From CAZALT01 sp964485515 (GTDB lineage: Bacteria > Actinomycetota > Acidimicrobiia > Acidimicrobiales > Acidimicrobilacustridaceae), in the NCBI GenBank assembly GCA_964485515.1, contig CAZALT010000093.1:1-13973 (forward strand): a stretch of DNA of 13,973 bases. The letters are read 5' to 3'. This document shows positions 1-7,862 of the stretch, piece after piece. Position numbers and translations under genes: made by a program. The notes under the pieces are model-generated. The model saw only the letters and a program-made list of their open reading frames with translations. It ran no database searches and had not been told where the DNA came from. Numbering within the stretch: position 1 is the first letter of the stretch; every line of letters starts with the position of its first letter.

Positions 1-33
1 GCTTGCCCGGCCCGCGAGGTCGAGGCCAACTCT

Positions 34-49
34 GTAGTAGCTAAAGTGT
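34..49 (+). promoter_or_regulatory. Shared regulon element, copy 1 (upstream of CAR)
   Basis: GTAGTAGCTAAAGTGT matches the window-wide pattern TnAGTnTCTnAAGTnT at all but two of the 12 fixed positions. It lies about 62 bases before the CAR start, in an AT-rich patch of an otherwise GC-rich leader. The rest of 1-111 holds only the Shine-Dalgarno site. The role as an operator or promoter part is inferred from recurrence in front of other genes here. Confidence 0.5.
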
Positions 50-111
50 TGGGACGATGTGCCGCTCCAGTGGAGACGTGGGCACCTACACGAGAGTGAT
101 GGAGGGGCCTG

Positions 112-3100
112 ATGCTCACCTCTGAACAAACGGTGAAGCTGCTGACTCGGGTGGTGAACCTGATCGAGAACGATCCGGAGTTCTCCGCGGCGATGCCGGA
201 TGCTGCGGTGTCGACCGAGCTGCTGCGCGAGGGGCTGGGGCTCGCCGAGGCACTCACCGTGATCTGTGAGGGGTATCGCGATCGAGCCGCGCTGGGCACG
301 CGGGCCGCCGAGCTCGTGACCGTCGGTGGTCGACGTCGTCGGCGCCTGCTGCCGCGCTTCGAGACGATCACCTACGGCGAGCTGCTCGATCGGATCCAAG
401 CTGTGGCGGCCTCGTTGCAGGGTGATCCGGTGATGGCGGGGGATCGCGTGGCGACGCTCGGCTTCGCCAGCGTCGACTACTCCGTGATCGACCTGGCCAT
501 CCCGTTCCTGAGCGCCACCGCCGTGCCGCTTCACGCCGCGGCGCCGGTGTCCGTCCTCACGCCCATGGTGGCCGAGGTCGAGCCAACCGTCATCGCCTCC
601 AGCATCGAGGAGCTGGACACCGCCGTGCGTCTCGCCATCGCTGCTCCGTCGGTGCAGCGCGTCGTGGTCTTCGACTACTTCGACGACGTCGATGACCACC
701 TCGACCGCTTCGCTGCCGCCGCCGGCCAGATCACCGCCTCAGGCCGCAACCTGGTTCTCGAACCCCTGGCCGAGGTCATCGAACGGGGCCAAGGTCACAC
801 GGTCGAGTTGCCCGCGAGCGAACCCGATCGGATCGCGACGATCATCTACACCTCGGGCAGCACCGGAACACCCAAGGGGGCGATCCACCAGGAGGCGCTC
901 GCCGTGGGTGGGTGGACGAACCTCGCACGGATGCAGATCGACCAGGGCATCGCCCTGCCGGCGATCACGGTCAACTACCTTCCCATGAGCCACACCGGCG
1001 GACGGGGCCTCGTGTCCGCCGGGCTCGGGTCCGGCGGCACCGGGAACTTCGTCGGACGCAGCGACTTCTCGACGATCATCGAGGACTTCTCGCTGGTGCG
1101 CCCCACTCAGCTCACCCTCATCCCTCGTATCTGGGAGCTGCTCCACCAGGAGTACCTCACCCGCCTGGGCTCCGACCTCGGCGATCCCGACGCGGAGGAG
1201 CGCGTGCGGAGCGAGATCCGCAACGACGTGCTGGGCGATCGATACGTCTCCGCGCTCAGCGGGTCGGCGCCGATCTCGCCCGAGATCGAGGCGTGGGTCG
1301 AGCAGATGATCGATGGACCTCTGATGAACGGGTTCGGCTCGACCGAAGCAGGTGCCGTCGTCGTCGATGGCAACGTTCGTCGCCCACCGGTCATCGACTA
1401 CAAGCTCGTCGACGTTCCGGAGCTCGGCTACTTCTCGAGCGATCACCCGCATCCCCGGGGCGAGTTGCTGGTCAAGTCCGAAACGCTCTTCGCCGGCTAC
1501 TACAAGCGCCCCGACCTGACGGCAGAGGTCTTCGACGAGGACGGCTTCTACCGCACCGGTGACGTGATGGCTGAGCTGGGACCCGACCAGCTCGAGTACG
1601 TCGACCGCCGCAACAACGTGGTCAAGCTGTCCAACGGCGAGTTCGTCACCGTCTCCAAGCTCGAGACGGCCTACGCGCAGGCCGATCACGTCGAGCAGAT
1701 CTACGTGTACGGCAACAGCGCGGAGCCCTACCTCCTCGCCGTCGTCGTACCCACCGCCACCGCAGCAGAAAGCCTCAGCGATGCCGACCTGAAGCAGGCG
1801 GTGCTCGGAGCGCTCCAGGGCACAGCTCGCCGTCTGGAGCTGCAGTCCTATGAGGTGCCCCGCGACCTGCTGATAGAGCGCGAACCGTTCTCGCTCGACA
1901 ACGGCCTGTTGTCGGGCATCGGCAAGCCGTCGCGGCCCAACCTCAAGGCTCGGTACGCCGAACGACTCGAAGGCATCTACGCCGGACACAAGAACGCCGC
2001 GCAGGAGCGCTGGCGGTCCCTCGCAGGGACAGCTGACAGCCGGCCGATCGTCGAGACGGTGTGCGCCGCGGCCGGCGCGGTGCTCGGCCAGGATGACGTC
2101 GACCCCGATCCGTCGGCCCGCTTCACCGACCTCGGTGGCGACTCGCTCTCCGCGGTGGAGTTCGCGTCCTCGCTGTCGGACCTGTTCGGCGTCGAGATCG
2201 AGGTGGGGGTCGTGATCAGCCCCGTCACCGACCTCGCCGCTTTGGCTGAGCACATCGAGGCGCTCCGCGACCCCGAAGCTGCCGGTCCGACGTTCTCGTC
2301 CGTCCACGGAGCCGGAGCGACGTCTATCTCGGCGAACGACCTCACGCTCGACCGGTTCATCCCTGCCGACATCGTCGATCGCGCTCGCGACCTCACGGTT
2401 TCGACGGATCCGCCCCGCCACGTGTTCGTGACCGGGGCAACCGGCTACCTCGGTCGCTACCTCGCGCTCGACTGGCTCGAACGGATGTCCGAGGTGGGCG
2501 GCATGGTGACGTGTCTCGTGCGAGGACGCGACGACGACGCGGCCCGCGCCCGACTCGATGACGTCTTCGACACCGGCGACGTGGCCGTGCTCGAGCGCTA
2601 CCGCTCGCTGGCCGAGAAGCACCTGCAGGTCGTGGCGGGGGACAAGGGCGCAGCCCGCATGGGACTCGACGACGCGACGTGGGACGAGCTGTGCGAATCC
2701 GTCGACCTCATCGTCGACCCGGCTGCGCTCGTCAACCACCGGCTGCCCTACCCGCAGATGTTCGGGCCCAACGTGGCCGGCACCGCCGAGCTGATCCGCC
2801 TCGCGGTCACCGCCAAGCTCAAGCCGATCGCCCACGTGTCTTCGATCGCCGTCGGTATGACCATCGCTGCCGGGCAGTTCACCGAGGACGCCGATGTGCG
2901 GGTGTCGAGCCCGGCCCGCATGGTCGACGACTCCTACGCCAGCGGGTACGCGTCCAGCAAGTGGGCCGGCGAGGTCCTGCTCCGTGAGGCCCACGATCTG
3001 TGCGGACTCCCCGTCACGGTCTTCCGCTGCGACATGATCATGGCCGAGCCCTCCTGGGTCGGGCAGCTGAACCTGCCCGATACCGTGACCCGCCTGGTGC

Positions 3101-3645
3101 TCAGCCTGGCCGCCACCGGAGTCGCCCCAGCATCGTTCTACCTCCCGGCCCCCGATGGCGGTCGGGCGCGAGCCCACTTCGACGGCCTACCCGTCGACTT
3201 CGTCAGCGACGCCATCTCCACCATCGGAGCCGAGGCCGACCGCAGCTATCGGACCTTCCACGTCGTGAACCCCTATGACGACGGCGTCAGCCTCGACACC
3301 TACGTCGACTGGATGATCGAGGCCGGATGCCGAATCGAACGCATCGCCGACTTCGACCAGTGGTTCGCTCGGTTCACCACCTCGCTACGCAACCTCCCCG
3401 ACGACCTGCGCCAAGCCTCGCTGCTGCCGCTTGCCGACAGCTTCGGCTTCCAGCAGCCCGCGATCGAAGGAGCGTTTGCGACCGCTGACCTGTTCACCGA
3501 GGCCGTCACTGAACGCGGACTCGGCGCCAACGGCGTGATCCCCGGGATCACCGCCGAGATCATCGCCAAGTACGTGGACGACCTGGAGGTGCTCGGCTAC
3601 CTCGATCCGGCGGCCAGATCCGTCGAGTCGATCGCACAGGGTTGA
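112..3645 (+). CDS. car: Carboxylic acid reductase (A-PCP-R)
   Basis: The enzyme reduces carboxylic acids to aldehydes in the cytosol: ATP-dependent adenylation, thioester transfer to a phosphopantetheine arm, then NADPH reduction. The 1177-aa length is normal for the family (FadD9/CAR). Visible parts in order are the adenylation domain (about 1-640, with the P-loop YTSGSTGTPKG at 246-256), the carrier domain with LGGDSLS (phosphopantetheine Ser678), and the reductase domain with TGATGYLGR (774-782) and the catalytic pair Tyr946/Lys950 in GYASSK. The ATG is preceded by GGAGGGG at 101-107. Activity needs a phosphopantetheinyl transferase, which is not in the window. A shared regulon element lies 62 bases upstream. 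The family call is secure; the acid substrate cannot be read from sequence. Confidence 0.95.
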   Translation: MLTSEQTVKLLTRVVNLIENDPEFSAAMPDAAVSTELLREGLGLAEALTVICEGYRDRAALGTRAAELVTVGGRRRRRLLPRFETITYGELLDRIQAVAASLQGDPVMAGDRVATLGFASVDYSVIDLAIPFLSATAVPLHAAAPVSVLTPMVAEVEPTVIASSIEELDTAVRLAIAAPSVQRVVVFDYFDDVDDHLDRFAAAAGQITASGRNLVLEPLAEVIERGQGHTVELPASEPDRIATIIYTSGSTGTPKGAIHQEALAVGGWTNLARMQIDQGIALPAITVNYLPMSHTGGRGLVSAGLGSGGTGNFVGRSDFSTIIEDFSLVRPTQLTLIPRIWELLHQEYLTRLGSDLGDPDAEERVRSEIRNDVLGDRYVSALSGSAPISPEIEAWVEQMIDGPLMNGFGSTEAGAVVVDGNVRRPPVIDYKLVDVPELGYFSSDHPHPRGELLVKSETLFAGYYKRPDLTAEVFDEDGFYRTGDVMAELGPDQLEYVDRRNNVVKLSNGEFVTVSKLETAYAQADHVEQIYVYGNSAEPYLLAVVVPTATAAESLSDADLKQAVLGALQGTARRLELQSYEVPRDLLIEREPFSLDNGLLSGIGKPSRPNLKARYAERLEGIYAGHKNAAQERWRSLAGTADSRPIVETVCAAAGAVLGQDDVDPDPSARFTDLGGDSLSAVEFASSLSDLFGVEIEVGVVISPVTDLAALAEHIEALRDPEAAGPTFSSVHGAGATSISANDLTLDRFIPADIVDRARDLTVSTDPPRHVFVTGATGYLGRYLALDWLERMSEVGGMVTCLVRGRDDDAARARLDDVFDTGDVAVLERYRSLAEKHLQVVAGDKGAARMGLDDATWDELCESVDLIVDPAALVNHRLPYPQMFGPNVAGTAELIRLAVTAKLKPIAHVSSIAVGMTIAAGQFTEDADVRVSSPARMVDDSYASGYASSKWAGEVLLREAHDLCGLPVTVFRCDMIMAEPSWVGQLNLPDTVTRLVLSLAATGVAPASFYLPAPDGGRARAHFDGLPVDFVSDAISTIGAEADRSYRTFHVVNPYDDGVSLDTYVDWMIEAGCRIERIADFDQWFARFTTSLRNLPDDLRQASLLPLADSFGFQQPAIEGAFATADLFTEAVTERGLGANGVIPGITAEIIAKYVDDLEVLGYLDPAARSVESIAQG

Positions 3646-3649
3646 TTAG

Positions 3650-3665
3650 TTAGTATCTAAAGTTA
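3650..3665 (+). promoter_or_regulatory. Shared regulon element, copy 2
   Basis: TTAGTATCTAAAGTTA lies in the 48-base gap between the CAR stop and the DapB-like gene, and matches 11 of 12 fixed positions of TnAGTnTCTnAAGTnT. It starts four bases after the CAR stop codon, so the downstream gene probably has its own control as well as possible read-through from CAR. Confidence 0.6.
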
Positions 3666-3693
3666 TGAAGTCGCTGAACAAGGGGGAGTGAGC

Positions 3694-4764
3694 GTGTCGT
3701 ATCGCGTCATCCAGTGGGGTACCGGCAACGTCGGCAAGCATGCGTTGCGTTCCATCATCGAGCGTCCAGATCTGGAGCTCGTCGGTGTGAAGGTCTACAG
3801 CGACAGCAAGGCCGGACTCGACGCCGGCGACATCGTGGATCTCCCGACCACGGGCGTGCTCGCCACCACCGACGTGGACGAGATCCTCGGCCTCGACGCC
3901 GACTGTGTCGTGTACACCCCGCTCGGGATGACCAAGGGCGACATCAACGAGCCGATCGATGACATCTGCCTCCTGTTGAGCAAGGGATTCAACGTGGTGT
4001 CGAGCGCCGTCGAACGCGCCATCTATCCCAAGGTGCTGCCCGCCGATGTCCTCAGCCGACTCGAGGAGGCGTGCGCCCAGGGCGACTCGACGTTCCTCGG
4101 GGCCGGAATCAACCCCGGCTTCACCATGGACCTCTGGCCCATCGACATGTCACGGCTGTCGAGGCGCATCGAGCGGCTGAGCGTCATCGAAGTCTGCGAC
4201 ATGACGAACTACGACTCGGCCGAGAACATGGGCTACATGGGCTTCGGCCTCACCCCCGAAGAGCTCGGCGACCGCAACATGCGCTTCGAAGGCGCGGATG
4301 AGCTGACCCCGTTCTACGCATCCATGCGCATGGTCGCCGACGCGCTCAACACACCGCTCGACGCGGTTCGCTTCGAGTCCGAATGGGGCGTCGCCACCGA
4401 GCGGATCGAGATCGCCACCGGCGTCATCGAGCCCGGTCAGGTCGCCGTGGTCCGCATGCAGTACATCGGCGAGTCCGGCGGTCGCGACGTGTTCTTCAAC
4501 GAATGGGTGTGGCGCGTCACCGACGACGTCCACCCCGAATGGGGTGTCGGTGAGTACTGGGAGATGGAGATCGAAGGCGACCCGTCGATCAAGTGCCGGC
4601 TGGAGGCGACGACCACCTTCGACTCGAAGCGCATCGTGTCGATCGTCGTCGCCACGAACGCCGTGAACAACGTTCCCAGCGTGTGCAAGGCCACGACCGG
4701 CGTGAAGTCCGCGCTCGACCTGCCGCCCGCAGCCGGCGGCATGGTCCCGCAATCCGCCAGCTAG
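3694..4764 (+). CDS. DapB-like NAD(P)-dependent oxidoreductase (amine dehydrogenase family)
   Basis: The protein has 356 aa. The N-terminus MSYRVIQWGTGNVGKHALRS carries a Rossmann dinucleotide motif (GTGNVG, residues 9-14). The overall pattern matches the dihydrodipicolinate reductase-like / 2,4-diaminopentanoate dehydrogenase group, which is common as many paralogues in lipid-degrading actinomycetes. Those paralogues have unknown substrates and often sit in steroid or fatty-acid clusters. I chose the GTG at 3694 because AAGGGGGAG (3679-3687 region) is spaced correctly for it; the GTG at 3688 would overlap that site. The C-terminal part (about 300-356, including VNNVPSV) recurs in the remnant just downstream. 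Real physiological role unknown; the amine substrate implied by the family name should not be assumed. Confidence 0.85.
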   Translation: MSYRVIQWGTGNVGKHALRSIIERPDLELVGVKVYSDSKAGLDAGDIVDLPTTGVLATTDVDEILGLDADCVVYTPLGMTKGDINEPIDDICLLLSKGFNVVSSAVERAIYPKVLPADVLSRLEEACAQGDSTFLGAGINPGFTMDLWPIDMSRLSRRIERLSVIEVCDMTNYDSAENMGYMGFGLTPEELGDRNMRFEGADELTPFYASMRMVADALNTPLDAVRFESEWGVATERIEIATGVIEPGQVAVVRMQYIGESGGRDVFFNEWVWRVTDDVHPEWGVGEYWEMEIEGDPSIKCRLEATTTFDSKRIVSIVVATNAVNNVPSVCKATTGVKSALDLPPAAGGMVPQSAS

Positions 4765-4956
4765 CAGCGTTCATCTCGCCGGAGCACCGCGATGGAGCTG
4801 TCGACCGAGACCGACGCCAAGCGCCCGACATCGTTGACCGTGGCCATGAGCTGCGTGAACGCGGTGCCCGCCGTGGTCGCCGCAGAGCCCGGCATGCTCA
4901 ACCCGCCGATGATGCCCCCGGTGTCCGGTCGGGGTGTGGCGTCACTGCGTCACTGA
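4765..4956 (+). pseudogene. Orphan C-terminal tail of a second DapB-like paralogue
   Basis: Directly after the TAG of the preceding gene, and in the same frame, the sequence encodes a peptide that aligns with that gene's own C-terminus. TDAKRPTSLTVAMSCVNAVP corresponds to FDSKRIVSIVVATNAVNNVP (about residues 309-328). The alignment continues to the stop at 4954-4956 with PAVVAAEPG and a GRG near the end, as is usual in this family. An ATG at 4792 preceded by GGAG (4781-4784) could start a 54-aa product, but no N-terminal Rossmann domain exists. I read it as what is left of a tandem paralogue after internal deletion. The copies differ substantially, so this is an old or non-identical duplication rather than an assembly repeat. 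Confidence 0.7.
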
Positions 4957-5061
4957 CTCGACACCGAACCAGTGCCTCGGTGGGGGAGCGCTCTCATCGC
5001 TGGGGTGGGTTGTGGCGCGTGCGATAGTGGGCGCTCGAATCCCGACCGACGGAGGCAGGTA
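4957..5061. other. Leader region of the MarR gene, no shared element
   Basis: This 105-base gap is GC-rich and contains no recognisable copy of the AT-rich regulon element found before the other operons. A short direct repeat (GCGTCACT twice, 4939-4954) lies at its left edge inside the remnant. Only the Shine-Dalgarno GGAGG at 5051-5055 stands out. Confidence 0.4.
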
Positions 5062-5514
5062 GTGGCGAAGACCGATGACGATCTCCGGGTTGAGATCGCT
5101 TCGACGATGCTGCGGGTCTTCAACAAGGTGCAGGCCGACTCGCGCTCCGAGCGCGACTTCGGCAACGGCATCAGCCTCACGATGGTCGAAGCCGAGATCG
5201 TGGCGTTGATCTTCCAGGGCCACGAGATCGCGGCAGACATCGCCACCGAGCTCGGGGTCACGCAGTCGGCCGTGTCGCAGGTCCTGCGCCGCTTGAAGGA
5301 CAAGGGCTTCGTCACCGCGGGTCGCGACGAGACCAACGCACGCCGTCGTCCGCTCTCGCTCACGGCCACGGGTCAGGCGGCCACCGGGGCGATCATGAGC
5401 TACTACGCCGAGATGAACGACACGATCTTCTCGGCCTCGGGTCGCGAGCTGAAGCACTACCTGCGCTTCGTCACCGAGCTCGAGACCTTCCTGGACTCCC
5501 ACCGGGAGCGGTAG
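5062..5514 (+). CDS. MarR-family transcriptional regulator
   Basis: A 150-aa winged-helix repressor or activator. Residues 40-101 form the DNA-binding unit: helix 2 (HEIAADIATELG), recognition helix VTQSAVSQVLRRLKDKGFV (66-84), and a basic wing with NARRRPLSLT (92-101). The remaining helices would form the dimer and ligand pocket. I chose the GTG at 5062 because GGAGG (5051-5055) sits six bases upstream and the protein then has the usual MarR length; an in-frame extension to 4972 is open but lacks support. It is the only regulator in the window, so it is a candidate for controlling the shared element, although that element is absent from its own leader. Ligand unknown; such regulators often sense aromatic, CoA or lipid intermediates. 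Confidence 0.9.
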   Translation: MAKTDDDLRVEIASTMLRVFNKVQADSRSERDFGNGISLTMVEAEIVALIFQGHEIAADIATELGVTQSAVSQVLRRLKDKGFVTAGRDETNARRRPLSLTATGQAATGAIMSYYAEMNDTIFSASGRELKHYLRFVTELETFLDSHRER

Positions 5515-5521
5515 TCGTCAC

Positions 5522-5536
5522 CCGCCGCGCCGGCGG
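5522..5536 (+). terminator. Short GC hairpin after the MarR gene
   Basis: CCGCCG-CGC-CGGCGG is a perfect six-base-pair inverted repeat eight bases after the MarR stop. There is no T-tract, as is common for terminators in GC-rich actinomycetes. In such a GC-rich context it could also arise by chance. Confidence 0.35.
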
Positions 5537-5596
5537 CGTAGGTGCATCGAGCACGGATCGACTCGTGGGGGACTTGCGTCCGTCAACATCCTCCCT

Positions 5597-5612
5597 ATAC
5601 TTAAGATACTTA
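5597..5612 (-). promoter_or_regulatory. Shared regulon element, copy 3 (best match)
   Basis: Read on the minus strand, TAAGTATCTTAAGTAT fits TnAGTnTCTnAAGTnT completely and shows a clean direct repeat of TAAGTAT with a 9-bp period. It lies 46 bases upstream of the LLM oxidoreductase start, inside a marked AT-rich island (5596-5614) that also has TATA at both ends. Confidence 0.65.
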
Positions 5613-5658
5613 TACGTGAACCGTCGGGGGTGGCGGTTCCAGAGGGAGAAGCACGCAG

Positions 5659-6753
5659 ATGAAGTTCGGTCTCTTCTACGAGATGTTCGTGCCGCCCGAG
5701 CAGATGGAGCTCGAGCCGACGATCATCCGCAACACCGTCGATCAAGTCGTGCACGCCGACAGCCTCGGCTGGGACTACGTGTGGCTCACCGAGCACCACT
5801 TCCTCAAGGGCTTCTCGCACATGTCGGCCCCCGAGATCGTCTTCGGTGCCGCCGCGTACCAAACCGAGCACATCCGCTTCGGCTTCGGCCTCGCACTGAC
5901 CCCGCCGACCTACAACCATCCCGCCCGTATCGCCGAGCGCGTCGCCATGCTCGACTGCCTCAGCAACGGCCGCGTCGACCTCGGCTCGGGACGATCGACC
6001 ACGCCCGAGGAGCTGTACGGGTTCGGCCTCGACCCCGAAGAGTCCCGCGCCCAGTGGGAAGAGGGCCTCGACGCGGTCGTGAAGCTCCTGGCCGAGGAGA
6101 ACGCGTCGTTCGACGGCGAGTTCGTCAAGATCCCGCCCCGCACGGTCGTGCCCCGTCCCGTGCAGAAGCCGCACCCGCCGCTGTGGGTCGGAGGGGTCGG
6201 CCCCGGCAACGCCGAGCGCGCCGCCCGCAAAGGCCTCGGCATGTTGTTCTTCGCCCACCAGCCCGACTTCGAGGTCCTCTCGGCGTCGACCGAGGCGTAC
6301 CGGGCCAACATCGGCGACGCCCAGTCGCCCTACGGCGTGGTCAACAACCAGACCGCCGGGTTCATCAACGGGCTGTGCAGCCACGACCGCGACGCGGTCC
6401 GTCAGCTCGCCGTCGAGAAGGTCGTCGAGCACACCTACCACGGCGCCGAGTACATGCTCGACGGCTGGCCGGGAGGGGAAGCGACGCCGAGCTACGCCCA
6501 CACCACGGGAGGTGAGGTCGCCATGATCCGCGACGCGATCAAGGCCGACCGCAAGATGGTCGAGCAGACGATGCTCGATGGCGGCTTCGTCATGGCCGGC
6601 GACCCCGACGACTGCGCCAAGGTCCTCGACGAGTTCCAGAAGGCCGGCGTCGACCAGGTCATCATCCACATGCAGATGGGCAACGTCCCGCACGAGCGGA
6701 TCATGGAGTCCATCGAGCTCATCGGCACCGAACTGATCCCCAAGTACCGATGA
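5659..6753 (+). CDS. LLM-class flavin/F420-dependent oxidoreductase
   Basis: The 364-aa protein is a bacterial luciferase-like TIM-barrel enzyme. The N-terminus MKFGLFYEMF, the motif TEHHF (44-48), the LGSGR loop (108-112) and PLWVGG in the second half are characteristic of the family, whose members use reduced FMN or F420 for monooxygenation or hydride transfer. The start is supported by GGGAG at 5644-5648. Its stop overlaps the next gene's start (ATGA, 6750-6753), so the SDR is translationally coupled and the two probably act in one pathway. A full-match copy of the regulon element lies upstream. Monooxygenase versus dehydrogenase activity cannot be decided from sequence. Confidence 0.9.
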   Translation: MKFGLFYEMFVPPEQMELEPTIIRNTVDQVVHADSLGWDYVWLTEHHFLKGFSHMSAPEIVFGAAAYQTEHIRFGFGLALTPPTYNHPARIAERVAMLDCLSNGRVDLGSGRSTTPEELYGFGLDPEESRAQWEEGLDAVVKLLAEENASFDGEFVKIPPRTVVPRPVQKPHPPLWVGGVGPGNAERAARKGLGMLFFAHQPDFEVLSASTEAYRANIGDAQSPYGVVNNQTAGFINGLCSHDRDAVRQLAVEKVVEHTYHGAEYMLDGWPGGEATPSYAHTTGGEVAMIRDAIKADRKMVEQTMLDGGFVMAGDPDDCAKVLDEFQKAGVDQVIIHMQMGNVPHERIMESIELIGTELIPKYR

Positions 6754-7577
6754 CTTCCGAGTCCCTCGATCTGGCGTCGGGCGATGTCGCGCTGATCACG
6801 GGCGGCGCCAGCGGCATCGGCCGCGCCTTCGCCGAAGCCGCGATCGACCGCGGGCTCCAGGTGGTGCTCGCCGACATCGACGTCGACCGCCTCGACGCCA
6901 CGGCAAAGACGCTGCGCGCCGACGGCGGAACCGTGCGAACTTGCCGCGTCGACCTGACCGACGAGGCATCGATCGTCGAGGCAGCAGCGGCGGCCCACGA
7001 GTTCGGCCCGCTGCGCCTCGCGTGCCTCAACGCCGGCGTCACCTCGTCGGGACGCACCACCTGGATGACCCCGCCCGAGATCTACGACTCCGTCGTCGGC
7101 GTGAACCTCGGTGGACTCTTCAACTCGATCCGCGCGATCGTCCCGGGTCTCGTCGCCCAGCAGCAGTCATCGGGCATCGTGATCACCGCGTCGATGGCCG
7201 GCCTCGTCGCCTCGGCCTACAGCGGGGTCTACGCCGCCAGCAAGGCCGGCGCCGTCGCGCTCGGACTCGCACTGCGCGACGAGCTCGGAGGGGAGGCACC
7301 CCAGGTGCGTGTCACCCTGCTGGCGCCCGGTGTGGTCAAGACCGACCTCATGAAGACATCGGTCCAAGTTGTCGGTGAGAACGCTCTCGATGCGTCTCTT
7401 GCCGATGTCGCCCACGACGCGCTCAACAGTGCAGGGGCAGAGCCTCGCGATGTCGTCGAAGAGGCGCTCCAAGCCCTCGACCAGGAACGGTTCTGGGCGC
7501 TCCCGCCTGAAGATGACGGGTTCAGCGCGATGTTGCAGAGCCAGCTCGACGAGCTTGCGGAGGCTCGCCGGTCGTGA
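6750..7577 (+). CDS. SDR-family oxidoreductase
   Basis: A 275-aa classical short-chain dehydrogenase/reductase that interconverts alcohol and carbonyl groups with NAD(P). The Rossmann motif TGGASGIG spans residues 17-24, LNAG follows the fourth strand, and the catalytic Ser148 (ITAS) and Tyr161/Lys165 (YAASK) are present, as is the LAPGVVKTDL segment. An acidic residue after the second strand (LADID) suggests NAD preference. It overlaps the LLM gene upstream by four bases and the small gene downstream by four bases (GTGA), a tight three-gene unit. Substrate unknown; the context suggests oxidation or reduction of a hydroxyl on a lipid-like compound. Confidence 0.92.
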   Translation: MTSESLDLASGDVALITGGASGIGRAFAEAAIDRGLQVVLADIDVDRLDATAKTLRADGGTVRTCRVDLTDEASIVEAAAAAHEFGPLRLACLNAGVTSSGRTTWMTPPEIYDSVVGVNLGGLFNSIRAIVPGLVAQQQSSGIVITASMAGLVASAYSGVYAASKAGAVALGLALRDELGGEAPQVRVTLLAPGVVKTDLMKTSVQVVGENALDASLADVAHDALNSAGAEPRDVVEEALQALDQERFWALPPEDDGFSAMLQSQLDELAEARRS

Positions 7578-7759
7578 GCGCGTCCGGCGAACCCAACGTG
7601 GGCGAGCTCCCCCCGTCGTCTGCGTCTGCCTTCGTAGCGGCCGCAGGTGATGTGGAGCCGCTGGGGGGAGTCATCTGGTCGAGGACCGAAGCACGGGTGC
7701 TGGCCACCGCCTGGGAGCTCGCAGGATCCAACGCCGAGAAGGTCGCATCGCTCCTTTGA
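7574..7759 (+). CDS. Small hypothetical protein coupled to SDR
   Basis: A 61-aa frame starts with GTG overlapping the SDR stop (GTGA) and has GGAGG at 7559-7563. I do not recognise the family. The N-terminal half is rich in Gly, Pro, Ser and Ala; residues 35-61 (WSRTEARVLATAWELAGSNA and onward) look like an amphipathic helix pair and could be a fragment of a helical domain. It has no membrane segment or signal peptide. Position and overlap argue that it is translated. It could be a genuine small partner protein or the start of a longer gene cut by a frameshift. Confidence 0.45.
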   Translation: MSASGEPNVGELPPSSASAFVAAAGDVEPLGGVIWSRTEARVLATAWELAGSNAEKVASLL

Positions 7760-7775
7760 GGTGACCCGCCAGCGC

Positions 7776-7790
7776 CGTGCCCCCGGCACG
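7776..7790 (+). terminator. GC hairpin after the LLM-SDR operon
   Basis: CGTGCC-CCC-GGCACG is a perfect six-base-pair stem 16 bases after the small gene's stop. It lacks a T-tract but lies between the LLM-SDR unit and the separately controlled membrane-protein gene, a sensible place for an operon end. Confidence 0.45.
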
Positions 7791-7836
7791 CAGCTGATGG
7801 GGCGGAGCTCACGCACTTCCACGTTCGCACAATACG

Positions 7837-7852
7837 TAAGTTTCTCAAGTAT
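7837..7852 (+). promoter_or_regulatory. Shared regulon element, copy 4
   Basis: TAAGTTTCTCAAGTAT is a full match to TnAGTnTCTnAAGTnT. It ends one base before the Shine-Dalgarno GGAGGGG (7854-7859 region) and ten bases before the start codon. At this position it would overlap the transcript start or leader, which fits repressor binding better than a -35 element. Confidence 0.6.
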
Positions 7853-7862
7853 GGAGGGGACC

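Noticed and set aside
739..3177. Very long (812-codon) open frame antisense to the CAR gene
   Set aside because: It mirrors the CAR codons in GC-rich DNA, shows low-complexity Arg/Gly/Asp/Val composition with no recognisable domain, and has no convincing ribosome site. The CAR frame has complete domain motifs.
4972..5061. N-terminal extension of the MarR protein to an earlier start
   Set aside because: The GTG at 5062 has GGAGG at proper spacing and gives normal MarR length; the extension is Cys/Gly/Arg-rich and unlike the family.
5518..6693. 391-codon antisense frame over the LLM gene
   Set aside because: Shadow frame: composition is typical of reverse-complement GC-rich coding DNA, and the LLM protein on the plus strand is full length with family motifs.
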